Positions 14,969 to 24,064 of a stretch of 64,000 nt of DNA are shown here, piece by piece. Source of the DNA: Limnobacter litoralis (GTDB lineage: Bacteria > Pseudomonadota > Gammaproteobacteria > Burkholderiales > Burkholderiaceae_B). The DNA lies in contig NZ_BSOJ01000015.1 of assembly GCF_030160455.1 (NCBI RefSeq), positions 248,001 to 312,000 on the forward strand, written 5' to 3'. The translations under genes were made by a program, and so were the position numbers. The notes below the pieces were generated by a model that worked only from the letters and a program-made list of their open reading frames with translations, was not told where the DNA came from and searched no databases. How positions within the stretch are numbered: the first letter of the stretch is position 1; the number at the start of each line of letters is the position of its first letter.

Positions 14969-17129
14969 GAACCTCCTTCAAAGCCTTAATCAGCAAATGC
15001 CTGGTCACTTTCTCTTTGAAAGTACTTGGTGCATCCAGCTTCATTCGCTTTAAATCGTCCAGAATTTGAGCACTCAAAGACGGCTCGTCTCCGCCCTCAA
15101 ACAAGGTATCAAACGCCAGCCGCAAAGACGACTTGATGGCTGCGGCCTCCTTGACGTGCAGCAAGGCATCCATCAAACGTTGCTCTTGCTGCGTAAAGTC
15201 CGTGCCGAAGGGAAATTGGGGCAACACCGCGTGATCCACCCCTTGCAGCAAGCGGGCCTGTACAACACCGGGCAAGTTGTTCCTGAACTCGGCGGGCACC
15301 TTATATCCAGGTTCAATCTTTCCGGCCGCCTGGGCTTGAACAAGCAGCATCTCCTGAAACCTTGAATCAGCGATGTTGATCAATGCTTTGGCAATCTCGT
15401 TGTCAGTCTTGCTGCGCAAGTCAGCGATTCCATATTCGGTGATGACAATGTCACGAAGGTGACGCGGTATGGTGCAATGCCCATAATTGAACAACACATT
15501 GCTGAGCGGCTTTTGGCCAGGCTGCTCGCGCACTGCGCGAATCAGCAGGACACTTCTGGCACCTTGTAGCTGATGGGCCATGGCCACAAAATTGTATTGG
15601 CCACCCACGCCGGAAATGACCGCCCCAGAGTCCAATCCATCAGAGGCCACCGCACCACTGAGGGTGACCATCAAACCCGTGTTGACGAAACGCGCACTTC
15701 TGCGCTGGGCCTTGTACAACACAGGATTCAAATCAAGCTGATTGACTTTTTCAACGCCAGTCATCTGGAAAAGTGCCCGTTCATTCGCACTGAGCTCACG
15801 CAAAAAACGGTACATACTGGCCGGGCCGAGGAAAAAGCCACCATGCAGAACAGCACCGTTTTTCAGCCTGTCGCCCAAAGCATGTTCACGCAGCCATTGA
15901 CGCGCTGCCGGATCCGCCAGATTGGCCACCACCGGCGCAGTACCCGGCAAACAGAAAGAAATGCCGTTCAGGCTCAATTCAGACACAAAAAGCCCGTGGC
16001 GCTTGAACACCGCCAACTGCGACTCATCAATTTCCCGAACACCCAATTCAGCCAATTTGTCCAGCCAGTCGGGGCGTATCTGTTCACCTTCAATTTCCCC
16101 GCGATTGAACAGCGTCTGCAAGGCCCAGTGGTCGTACACTTTGCGCTTTAACACACCCGCCTTGTACAACTCCACGAAGCCATCAATAAACATTTCAGTG
16201 GCGGCGTACAGGCCCTTTTCAAAGGGCGCTGTTCCCCCCTCCTCTGCTGTAAGCTCAAGCTCCCTGGGTGTGAAACCAAAATTCTCAATTAACTTTTTGT
16301 AATCGGTGTTTTGGGTGTGGCGCAGCACCAAGGCATGCACCAGCGCGTCGCCCAAAGAACCGATGCCCACTTGCAATGTACCGCCGTCCTCGATCAAAGC
16401 GCTGGCACGCAATCCGATCAGATAATCAGCAAGGCCCACTGGCGTTTTGGGCGTGGAAAACAGGGTGTGGTTCAACGCGTCAACCTCAATGAGGTGATCG
16501 AACATACCGGTCGGAACTTCGGCATCGCCTGCCATGTACGGCAGGTTTTTGTTGACTTGCCCAATCACCAGATGCGGCCTGCCACTGGCCTTCAAACAGC
16601 GCACCAGTTCAATGGACGTGTCAGGATTGCAAGACAGCGACACCACGTCGTGAACGCCTTGATCAGGCAAACAAATCAATTGGGCTGCAAGATTACAACC
16701 TTGATTGAACACCTCACGCGCGGCAAACGTGTAATTGGCACAGACATATTGCTGTTGTGCACTGGCGGATTTCAATCGGCTGCCGGGCCGAAAATAAAAT
16801 TCACGCACTAGCACATTCGGCGGCAAAGCATTTTGGGTCTGGTCCACCGCATATTGAAGGTCTGGACAGTCACCCCACACCCTTTCAAGCACAGGGTTCA
16901 AAAAGGCGGCCTCAAGAGAAGAAGCCGGTTTTGGCTTTTCCAGAGACAGTGCTGTCAGGATGGTCAGCTTCAGTGTGGGGTCTGCCTTGGCCCGTTGATA
17001 AAGTGCATTGACGAATTCAGTGGGTTTTCCCAAACCCAAGGGCAGTCCGATTCGAATGTCTTTGCCAAGCGTTCCAATCACCTGGTCTATCAGTTTGGAC
17101 AGATCAGCGCTGCGGTGGAATTGCGTCAA
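14955..17129 (-). CDS. Acetyl-CoA hydrolase/transferase family protein
   Basis: The 724-aa product shows the C-terminal domain of acetyl-CoA hydrolases/CoA-transferases: ASDGLDSGAVISGVGGQYNFVAMAHQL, then NYGHCTIPRHLRDIVITEYGIADLRSKTD. The N-terminal half has the first CoA-transferase-like domain (IRIGLPLGLGKPTEFVNALY). Proteins of this longer type are common in Burkholderiales. No ATG fits; the TTG with AGGAG seven bases upstream is the best start, giving LTQFHRSADLSK. A longer frame reaches 22 codons further but lacks a ribosome site. First gene of the operon with the GGCT-like gene, glpK and glpD. Confidence 0.8.
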   Translation of the reverse strand: MTQFHRSADLSKLIDQVIGTLGKDIRIGLPLGLGKPTEFVNALYQRAKADPTLKLTILTALSLEKPKPASSLEAAFLNPVLERVWGDCPDLQYAVDQTQNALPPNVLVREFYFRPGSRLKSASAQQQYVCANYTFAAREVFNQGCNLAAQLICLPDQGVHDVVSLSCNPDTSIELVRCLKASGRPHLVIGQVNKNLPYMAGDAEVPTGMFDHLIEVDALNHTLFSTPKTPVGLADYLIGLRASALIEDGGTLQVGIGSLGDALVHALVLRHTQNTDYKKLIENFGFTPRELELTAEEGGTAPFEKGLYAATEMFIDGFVELYKAGVLKRKVYDHWALQTLFNRGEIEGEQIRPDWLDKLAELGVREIDESQLAVFKRHGLFVSELSLNGISFCLPGTAPVVANLADPAARQWLREHALGDRLKNGAVLHGGFFLGPASMYRFLRELSANERALFQMTGVEKVNQLDLNPVLYKAQRRSARFVNTGLMVTLSGAVASDGLDSGAVISGVGGQYNFVAMAHQLQGARSVLLIRAVREQPGQKPLSNVLFNYGHCTIPRHLRDIVITEYGIADLRSKTDNEIAKALINIADSRFQEMLLVQAQAAGKIEPGYKVPAEFRNNLPGVVQARLLQGVDHAVLPQFPFGTDFTQQEQRLMDALLHVKEAAAIKSSLRLAFDTLFEGGDEPSLSAQILDDLKRMKLDAPSTFKEKVTRHLLIKALKEVHADA

Positions 17130-17274
17130 TTCCGGTCTCCTGTTCTCGTTTTCCCTAATATACCAAGGCAGCAGGCTCCGAAAACAGAGTGACACCGGCG
17201 AGACGCAGCTTATGTTACCCGCGCGTTCAAAATTTCAAGTGTCCAACCCCAGAACAATCAGTAATCACCCTGAG

Positions 17275-17303
17275 TTGACGAACACCGTTTGCAATCATAT
17301 AAT
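17275..17303 (+). promoter_or_regulatory. Promoter of the marR-efflux operon
   Basis: TTGACG (17275-17280), a 17-base spacer and a perfect TATAAT (17298-17303), about 30 bases before the marR start codon. Operator-like repeats begin at its last base. Confidence 0.75.
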
Positions 17304-17329
17304 TTACTGGTAAACAATTTACTAGCAAA
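17303..17329 (+). promoter_or_regulatory. Tandem MarR-type operators
   Basis: TTTACTGGTAAA (17303-17314) and TTTACTAGCAAA (17318-17329) are two similar inverted repeats, 15 bp centre to centre. They cover the -10 edge and transcription start. Their place next to a marR gene suggests autorepression relieved by a drug or aromatic ligand. Confidence 0.55.
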
Positions 17330-17332
17330 GCA

Positions 17333-17854
17333 ATGGAACAAGAACCCATATCCGCAATCGAACAGCTGCAAAAAAGCCTGCAGGTGGTCAAAAGCCGCCA
17401 GCCGGCTTTTCCCATTTCTGATGTGTTGCTCTGCAGACTCATTCACTTTTCAAACAGAACCATGGAACAGACCGCGGCAGACACGCTGGCCCCTGAAGGG
17501 CTTTTGCTGTCGCACTGGATGGTGATTGCGATGTTGTATGGTTCGGCCGACTTTCGACGTCGCCCCCAAGAACTGTCCAAAGCCATCGGCCATTCAGGCC
17601 CCAACACCACCAAGACCACTGTCTTTCTGATTGAAAAAGGTTGGGTTGCCCGCATTCCTGATCTGGACAATCGACGCAGTTGCTGGATGGAGCTCACGCC
17701 AGCAGGCCGAACCCAGGTTGAACACCTGTTGCCAAAAATGTGGAACGCTTATCAGCTTGCACTTTCGCCACTGACCGAACCCGAGAAAGAAACCCTGACC
17801 CGCCTTATCAACAAAATGTTGACCGGAAAAAAGCTGCCATGTACCAACAAATAA
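17333..17854 (+). CDS. MarR-family transcriptional regulator
   Basis: The 173-aa protein has the MarR winged helix: LLLSHWMVIAMLYGSADFRRRPQELSKAIG (helices 2-3), GPNTTKTTVFLIEKGWVARIPD (recognition helix) and the wing DLDNRRSCWMELTPAGR. The N-terminal 35 residues and C-terminal helices form the dimer interface. It likely represses the tripartite efflux genes that follow, as EmrR/MprA does for emrAB in E. coli. The next gene starts inside its last codons. Ligand unknown. Confidence 0.88.
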   Translation: MEQEPISAIEQLQKSLQVVKSRQPAFPISDVLLCRLIHFSNRTMEQTAADTLAPEGLLLSHWMVIAMLYGSADFRRRPQELSKAIGHSGPNTTKTTVFLIEKGWVARIPDLDNRRSCWMELTPAGRTQVEHLLPKMWNAYQLALSPLTEPEKETLTRLINKMLTGKKLPCTNK

Positions 17855-19359
17855 CGCCAATGGTGAATAACAAACGTGCTTTGCGACCAATGGTTGCCGC
17901 AATAACCGCCAGTGTTGCCGTGCTGGCCTTGCAAGGTTGTGCCATTGCGCCCAAAGGGGTGGGTGACTACAACCTGAACAAAATGCCCAACTGGCTGCAA
18001 AGTCACAATGAGCCCTTGAAGTCGGCCCCGCCCATCGAGTTCAAACAAACCAAATGGTGGCAGGCCGTTCACGATCCAATTCTTAGCGAGTTGATCGACC
18101 AGGCCCTGAAAGACAATGCCAGCCTGCGCGCCGCCGACGCCCGGACACGGGCCGCCATGGCACAAATCGGGGTTCTACACGCCGACGAATTGCCACAAGT
18201 GGGCACGCACCTTGATCTGAACAAGCAAAAGCTGAGCAAAAACTATTACGTACCGCCCCCCTTCTCTGGTGTGTCCATGGAACAGGGCGTGGCCACCTTG
18301 AACCTGGGCTGGAACATCGACCTGTGGGGTCGTCAGGCCAAAGCCATTGAAGCGGTTGAAGGTCAGGTGAAAGCGGCTGAAGCGGAACGCGCCATGGTCG
18401 CCCTGAAACTGTCAACCGACATCGCCAAGGTCTATGTGCAAATTCGCTGGGTCGGTGCCTACATCGACCAGTTGCAGGCCATCAAAGCCCTCAACGAGCA
18501 AATGGTCAATCTACAAAAAACTCGACTTGATCTGGGACTGGACAATGGCAATGGTCTGGACCGTGCCAACGACGCTTTGGCTCAAACTGAACTGCTGTTG
18601 AATCAGGCAGAGGGCCAAAAGGCCCGCTACATCGCAGCCACCGAAAGCCTGGTCGGCGACACGGCCGTGGTTGAAAAAGCCGTGGCCGCCTTGCCCAAAA
18701 CCTTGCCCGACCCCATCCTAAATTACAGCCCCGAACAGCCCATTGCCTTGTCTCTGCTGGCCCGCAGACCCGACTTGGTGGGGCAACGCTTTATGGTGCA
18801 GTCTGCCGCTGCAGAGGTTGACACCACACGCCTGGCAGCCCTGCCCAACATCAACCTGAACGGCTACATTGGCAATCAGTCGATTGGCTGGAGCAAGCTG
18901 ACCGAGCCGGACAGCCGCGTATCTCTGTTGGGCGGCGTGGTTGATTTTCCGATCTTCGACGGCGGCAAGGTCAAATTTGCCACGGCGGAGAAAAAAGCGA
19001 AATTTGACGAACTGAAGGCCCAATACGAAGGGTCCATCACCAGCGCAGCCCAACAGGTCATCAGCGAAGTTATTTTGCTGAAACAGCTCAATGAGGAAAT
19101 ACAGTCTCAAGAGGCACGTACAGCCAGCCTGGAGAATCTGACCAAGCGAGCCAGACAGCGCCGTGAGCTGGGAATCGACTCCTCCATGCCTGCGATCGAA
19201 GCTGAGTTGGCCTTGCGTACCCAACAAACACGCTTGCTGCAAACCAAACTTCAGGCCTTGGGCAACCAGGTTGACCTGGTTGAGGCCCTGGGCGGCGGCT
19301 ATGAAAACAAAGACGTGCTGACTGAACTGAGCAGCGCCAACACACAAACCAAGCAGTAA
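17839..19359 (+). CDS. Outer-membrane efflux lipoprotein, NodT/OprM type
   Basis: The 506-aa TolC-family protein has a lipoprotein signal (AAITASVAVLALQGCAI; lipobox LQGC, Cys about 35 from the chosen ATG) and two TolC repeats with long helices (LIDQALKDNASLRAADARTRAAMAQIG; LNLGWNIDLWGRQ; LLARRPDLVGQRFMVQSA; ALPNINLNGYIG). It forms the outer-membrane channel for the EmrAB-like pump encoded next. The ATG overlaps marR by 16 bases; a second ATG just after the marR stop would also give a full signal peptide. Confidence 0.88.
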   Translation: MYQQITPMVNNKRALRPMVAAITASVAVLALQGCAIAPKGVGDYNLNKMPNWLQSHNEPLKSAPPIEFKQTKWWQAVHDPILSELIDQALKDNASLRAADARTRAAMAQIGVLHADELPQVGTHLDLNKQKLSKNYYVPPPFSGVSMEQGVATLNLGWNIDLWGRQAKAIEAVEGQVKAAEAERAMVALKLSTDIAKVYVQIRWVGAYIDQLQAIKALNEQMVNLQKTRLDLGLDNGNGLDRANDALAQTELLLNQAEGQKARYIAATESLVGDTAVVEKAVAALPKTLPDPILNYSPEQPIALSLLARRPDLVGQRFMVQSAAAEVDTTRLAALPNINLNGYIGNQSIGWSKLTEPDSRVSLLGGVVDFPIFDGGKVKFATAEKKAKFDELKAQYEGSITSAAQQVISEVILLKQLNEEIQSQEARTASLENLTKRARQRRELGIDSSMPAIEAELALRTQQTRLLQTKLQALGNQVDLVEALGGGYENKDVLTELSSANTQTKQ

Positions 19360-19376
19360 ACCACAGAGAATTCATC

Positions 19377-20624
19377 ATGAGCACGACACCTGAAACCACA
19401 GCGAACGACAAACAGGCCAAACGCAAAAAGGCCATCAGCATCTTTCTAGGCAGTGCCGTCCTGGTCGGCGTTGCAGTAGGCGCTTACCACTTCATCTGGG
19501 GCCGATACAGTGAAAACACCGACAACGCCTATGTACAGGGCGACATGGTCAACGTTTCCTCTCAAGTCATGGGCGACGTCAAGGCCATCCTGGTTGACGA
19601 CAACCAGACGGTGAAGGCCGGCCAGGTGTTGGTCAAACTGGACGAGACCGATGCCGAACTGGCCCTGGCTCAAGCCAAGGCCCAGCTGTCTGACACGGTC
19701 CGCTCGGTTCGGTCTTTGTATGACAAGGTGGACATTGAACGCGCAAGTCAGGCCGCCAGAAAGGCCGACATTACCCGTGCCCAGGAAGAGGTGTCACGCC
19801 TGCAAGTGGAGGGCAAACGCCTGCAATCTGAACTGGCCCGACGTCAGGCCGCTTTCAAGCAGGGTGCCGTGTCGGCTGAAGAACTGGAATCAGCCCAGGC
19901 TGCCGTGAATTCAGCCAACGCACAACTGGCTGCGGCACAGGCAGCCTACAAACAGGCGCAAGCCGGTTACACCCAGGCCAATGCGTCACTGGCTTCCTCT
20001 CTGAACCAAACCCGCGATCTGAAGGTGGCTGAGCATCCCAAAGTGGTTGAGGCAGTGGCCAAGGTGCGGCAGGCGTACATCAACCTGCAGCGTGGCACCA
20101 TCGTTGCCCCAGTGGCGGGTCAAATTGCCAAGCGCAACGTGGAAGTGGGAACGCGCATCATGCCGGGCACGCCGCTGATGACCATCGTGCCACTGCAAGA
20201 CGTGTGGGTCGATGCCAACTTCAAGGAAGGCCAACTGGAACGCATTCGCGTCGGGCAACCTGTTGAATTGCATGCTGATCTGTATGGCAGCTCCATGACC
20301 TTTCACGGCAAGGTGTCTGGCCTTTCCGCAGGTACCGGAAGTGCATTTTCGATGTTGCCTGCCCAGAACGCCACCGGCAACTGGATCAAGATTGTCCAGC
20401 GCCTTCCAGTGCGTGTCGACATTGATCCGGCCGATCTGAAAAAAGCGCCTTTGCGCGTCGGCCTGTCCATGGACGTCACGGTGGACACCCACAACACCGA
20501 CGGCCCCCTGATGGTGCCCGCGCAGGAACAGTCTGCCCAGAAAACCACCGTGTTTGATGACGTTGCCCAGAAAGCCGACGACTATGCCAACGCACTGCTG
20601 AAAAAAGAACTGAGCGCATCATGA
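19377..20624 (+). CDS. EmrA/HlyD-type periplasmic adaptor
   Basis: The 415-aa membrane-fusion protein has an N-terminal cytoplasmic stretch and one membrane helix (ISIFLGSAVLVGVAVGAYHFIW, about 23-45). Next come a biotinyl-lipoyl half (SENTDNAYVQGDMVNVSSQVMGDVKAILVDDNQTVKAGQVLVKLD), a long coiled-coil hairpin (about 85-220) and the second lipoyl half (GTIVAPVAGQIAKRNVEVGTRI). It links the EmrB-like transporter to the outer-membrane channel. Its stop overlaps the next start by four bases. Confidence 0.9.
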   Translation: MSTTPETTANDKQAKRKKAISIFLGSAVLVGVAVGAYHFIWGRYSENTDNAYVQGDMVNVSSQVMGDVKAILVDDNQTVKAGQVLVKLDETDAELALAQAKAQLSDTVRSVRSLYDKVDIERASQAARKADITRAQEEVSRLQVEGKRLQSELARRQAAFKQGAVSAEELESAQAAVNSANAQLAAAQAAYKQAQAGYTQANASLASSLNQTRDLKVAEHPKVVEAVAKVRQAYINLQRGTIVAPVAGQIAKRNVEVGTRIMPGTPLMTIVPLQDVWVDANFKEGQLERIRVGQPVELHADLYGSSMTFHGKVSGLSAGTGSAFSMLPAQNATGNWIKIVQRLPVRVDIDPADLKKAPLRVGLSMDVTVDTHNTDGPLMVPAQEQSAQKTTVFDDVAQKADDYANALLKKELSAS

Positions 20625-22174
20625 ACAGCAAACGCTTCGGGAACCGTTCACACAACCATCCGCCGCTGCCGCCCAATTTGCGGCTGATGGCCACCATGGT
20701 GCTGGGCATGGCCTCATTCATGAACATTCTCGATTTGACCATCGTGAACGTGTCTGTGCCGACCATCGCCGGAGATCTCGGCGTTGCGCCAGCTCAGGGC
20801 ACCTGGGCAATCACCTCCTATGCGGTGGCCGAGGCCATCATGCTGCCCATGACAGGCTGGCTTGCCGGCAGGCTTGGACAAGTGCGTCTGTTCATGATCA
20901 GCACGGCTTTTTTTACGCTGGCCTCGTTATTGTGCGGCCTGGCCCCCTCCTTTCAGATTTTGCTGGCAGCCCGCGTGCTGCAGGGCGTGTTCGGCGCGGG
21001 CATGATCCCGATGTCTCAAACTCTGATGCTGCAAGCCTATCCGCCCGAGAAACAGGGGCTTGCAACCGGCATCTGGGCCATGACGACCGTGGCTGCGCCC
21101 ATTATCGGTCCACTCACGGGTGGCTGGATCACCGACAACTTGAGCTGGCACTGGATTTTCCTGATCAACCTGCCAGTTGGGGCAATTTGTTTGGTGCTGG
21201 TGTACGCCCTGTTCAAAAACCGCGAAACGCCTTCGGTTCAAAAGCCCGTGGACTTTGTGGGTCTTGGTTTGCTGGCGGTGGGCGTGGGCTCACTTCAGAT
21301 CTTGCTGGACAAGGGCAACGAACTGGACTGGTTCAACAGCCCCACCATTGTCGCGCTCAGCGTGGTGTCTGCCATTGCGTTGGTGATCCTCGTCATCTGG
21401 GAGTGGTATGACGAGCACCCATTGGTGGATGTGCACCTGTTCACCCATCGCAACTTTCTGGTGGGCTCCATTTGCATGCTGGTGGGCACGCTGGCATTCT
21501 TTGGCTCGAACGTGGTGTTCCCGCTGTGGCTGCAAACCCAACTGGGTTACACCTCCGAATGGGCAGGTCGAACCATGGCCTTGGGCGGGGTACTGGCCGT
21601 GTTCATGGGGCCGATTGTGGGTGCCAACATTGGCAGGCTGGACGCTCGCGCCGTGGCTACTTTTGGCTTCAGCATGTTTGCCGTGTACGCCTACGTGTGT
21701 GCGCAATTCACCTCTGAGGTGGACTTTGCCACCTTGGCCACCACCCGGCTGATCATGGGTGTGGGCATATCCTGCTTTTTTCTGCCGATCATCACCATCG
21801 CCCTGTCGGGCCTTTCACCACAGGAAATGGCGGGCGCATCCGGTTTGAACAGCTTTCTTCGCAACATGGGGTCCAGTATGGGCACCGCGATTATTACGTC
21901 CTACTGGGAACACCGTGCGCAGTTCCATCATGCCAATCTGGCTGAAAACATCACCAGCAGCTACGCGCCAGCCCAAAGTTACATGAACCAGCTGGGTCAA
22001 CTGGGGTTGGGTCATGACGCCACACTGGCGATGACCAATCGTGTGGTTGAATCACAGGCCTACATGCTGTCGACCAACAATGTGATGCTGACCTGCGGTA
22101 TTTTGATGGTGTGCTTGGCAGTGCCGATCTGGTTTGCAAAGGGGCCGTTTGTCAGGGTGGCCGCCGATCACTAA
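20621..22174 (+). CDS. EmrB/QacA-type (DHA2) MFS drug transporter
   Basis: The 517-aa inner-membrane protein has 14 predicted helices and DHA2 motifs: LDLTIVNVSVPTIAGDLGV (motif D1), the GRLGQVRLFM loop (motif A-like) and GPLTGGWITDNLSWHWIFLINLPVG (motif C). It exports drugs or other toxic compounds with proton antiport, working with the adaptor and channel encoded upstream. The short gap to the convergent kinase gene (five bases) holds no terminator I can see. Substrate unknown. Confidence 0.9.
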   Translation: MNSKRFGNRSHNHPPLPPNLRLMATMVLGMASFMNILDLTIVNVSVPTIAGDLGVAPAQGTWAITSYAVAEAIMLPMTGWLAGRLGQVRLFMISTAFFTLASLLCGLAPSFQILLAARVLQGVFGAGMIPMSQTLMLQAYPPEKQGLATGIWAMTTVAAPIIGPLTGGWITDNLSWHWIFLINLPVGAICLVLVYALFKNRETPSVQKPVDFVGLGLLAVGVGSLQILLDKGNELDWFNSPTIVALSVVSAIALVILVIWEWYDEHPLVDVHLFTHRNFLVGSICMLVGTLAFFGSNVVFPLWLQTQLGYTSEWAGRTMALGGVLAVFMGPIVGANIGRLDARAVATFGFSMFAVYAYVCAQFTSEVDFATLATTRLIMGVGISCFFLPIITIALSGLSPQEMAGASGLNSFLRNMGSSMGTAIITSYWEHRAQFHHANLAENITSSYAPAQSYMNQLGQLGLGHDATLAMTNRVVESQAYMLSTNNVMLTCGILMVCLAVPIWFAKGPFVRVAADH

Positions 22175-22179
22175 GTGGG

Positions 22180-23838
22180 TTAACTGACCGTTGCGTCACT
22201 CGGCTCGGCCAGCTTGTTAAGCAGCTGGTCGAACTGGATGGGCTTTGGAAAGTAGGCGTCAAACCCTGACTGCATGGCCAGCTCGATGTCTTTGACAAAC
22301 GCCTGCCCCGAGAGCGCATAGCAGGGCGTTTTAGCATTCGGCCCTGCCCCTGCCCGCAAAAACTGAACCACCTCGCAGCCCGTCAAACAGGGCATTTCAA
22401 TGTCCAGCAATATGGCGTCGAAGCGGGTTTTCTCCGCCATTTCCAAAGCCTCTTGCCCATTGGAGGCGGTTGTCACGAAATGACCTGAATTGTGAATGAA
22501 ACGCTCCAGAATTTTCAGATTCAGAGCAACATCGTCAGCGATCAGAACACTCAAAGCGCGTGCGGGGGCGCGAATTGCGGCAGCAACCGTGGTCTTGCCG
22601 AGAGTCGGTAAGGCAATCAGGGGCATAACCACAAACCACTCAAACACAGTGCCTACCCCAGGTTTGGAATCAATCCGTATTTGACCGTCCATGGCTTCAC
22701 TCAAGGCCTTGACAATCGCCAGGCCAAGACCTGTGCCTGAAAGCTGACCATTCATGGTTCTATGTGATTGTTCAAAGGGCAGAAACATGCGCTGCACGTA
22801 TTCAGCTTGAATACCGCAACCCTGATCCGAAATTCGAAAGCGGAGTTGTGCGACTGTGCAGTCAGAGTTGGTGTTCACATCGACGGAAAACTGGATTCGA
22901 CCACTGTCTGAAAATTTGGTGGCATTTGACAACACATTGTCCAGCACTTGACCCACGCGCTGTTGATCACCCAACAAAGTCAAATTCGCAAGGCTGGCGC
23001 GCACATTGTTGATTCGAGTCTCCAGCTCAACGCCCAAACCTTTCGCCGAACATGATCGCAACAGGCGCTGACTGACCTGATCCACGGCGTCTGCAAGCTC
23101 AAACGGCACACACACCAACTTGAGGTTTTTCGCATTGAGCTGGGAATAATCCAGAAAATCAGTCAAAAGGTGATCCAGATGCTCGGCAGATTCCACCATC
23201 TGATTTAAATCGGCATACAGCTCCTTGGGCAAAATTGGCTCCACTTGATCTCGATGAGCTTCCAGCGTCTGTCTGATCAACTTGGCAAACCCCAGAATGC
23301 TGTTCAACGGGGTTCGCACCTCATGACTGATGGCTGACATCACTCTGTCCTTTTCTGCTGAGGCGAGTCGCTCCGCTTTCACCTGCATTTCACTTTGGGC
23401 AACAGCCTCTTCGAGTTTCAGTCGCTCTGTGATGTCAATGTACACGCCGAAAATTCGCAAAGGCTTGCCCGCATCGTCGCGAAAAATTCGCGCGCGCGTC
23501 AGCAGGGTGACCTCATGACCATCGCGGTGATCAAAGCGGTTGGACACCTCGTAGTAATTCACAGCCGGATCGTGCAAAGAGTCGCGCGCATGTTGACGAC
23601 TTTTCTCCCTGTCCTCTATGCGCATGAAATTCCACCACTCTTCGATGGATTGGGGCATGGCGGACAGCGGATGACCCAACAAGGCAAACGCAGATTCAGA
23701 CAGAAAAAACGCTCGGTTTACTATGTCATATTCATAAATACCGACACCACTGGCCTGCACCACTTCCCCGATGCGACTGTCTGCCGCAAACGGATGGCTG
23801 CCAATGGGCGTTTGCCTGCTTTGTGAAGCCTTGATCAT
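22180..23838 (-). CDS. Soluble hybrid sensor histidine kinase (PAS-HisKA-HATPase-REC)
   Basis: The 552-aa protein has a PAS domain with PAC motif (about 25-140, ending RIFGVYIDITERLKLEE), HisKA with phospho-acceptor His172 (MSAISHEVRTPLNSILGF), HATPase with NVLSNATKFS, DQGCGIQ and GTGLGLAIVKAL, and a C-terminal receiver with Asp479 (ILLDIEMPCLTG), Ser510 and Lys532. No membrane helix or signal peptide is seen, so it senses an internal cue. No partner regulator or Hpt protein is adjacent; the phosphate must go to an unlinked partner, or the kinase acts on its own receiver. Confidence 0.88.
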   Translation of the reverse strand: MIKASQSRQTPIGSHPFAADSRIGEVVQASGVGIYEYDIVNRAFFLSESAFALLGHPLSAMPQSIEEWWNFMRIEDREKSRQHARDSLHDPAVNYYEVSNRFDHRDGHEVTLLTRARIFRDDAGKPLRIFGVYIDITERLKLEEAVAQSEMQVKAERLASAEKDRVMSAISHEVRTPLNSILGFAKLIRQTLEAHRDQVEPILPKELYADLNQMVESAEHLDHLLTDFLDYSQLNAKNLKLVCVPFELADAVDQVSQRLLRSCSAKGLGVELETRINNVRASLANLTLLGDQQRVGQVLDNVLSNATKFSDSGRIQFSVDVNTNSDCTVAQLRFRISDQGCGIQAEYVQRMFLPFEQSHRTMNGQLSGTGLGLAIVKALSEAMDGQIRIDSKPGVGTVFEWFVVMPLIALPTLGKTTVAAAIRAPARALSVLIADDVALNLKILERFIHNSGHFVTTASNGQEALEMAEKTRFDAILLDIEMPCLTGCEVVQFLRAGAGPNAKTPCYALSGQAFVKDIELAMQSGFDAYFPKPIQFDQLLNKLAEPSDATVS

Positions 23839-23900
23839 TCTGACTTGGACCTGCGTGATTGAGCTACCGATTGATCAATAATAATCGCACCTCCATAAAT

Positions 23901-23940
23901 GTAAACCGATGTAAAACACTTGTGTTTACTCATTTTTTAC
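23901..23940. promoter_or_regulatory. Cluster of TGTAAA-type half-sites in a divergent region
   Basis: Between the kinase and LVIVD genes lie GTAAAC (23901-23906), GTAAAA (23911-23916), GTTTAC (23924-23929) and TTTTAC (23935-23940). The first and third form an inverted repeat. The arrangement looks like a regulator-binding region for one or both divergent genes. The protein that binds is unknown. Confidence 0.3.
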
Positions 23941-24064
23941 ACAATGCCGGAAAAAGACGCAAAAGGGCCATCCTAATTTGGGGGGATGGGTGAATGCGAT
24001 GACATCTAAAACTGGTTACCCATGGGTATCAATGACTCAGACAACCACAACCGCCCTGTGAAAG

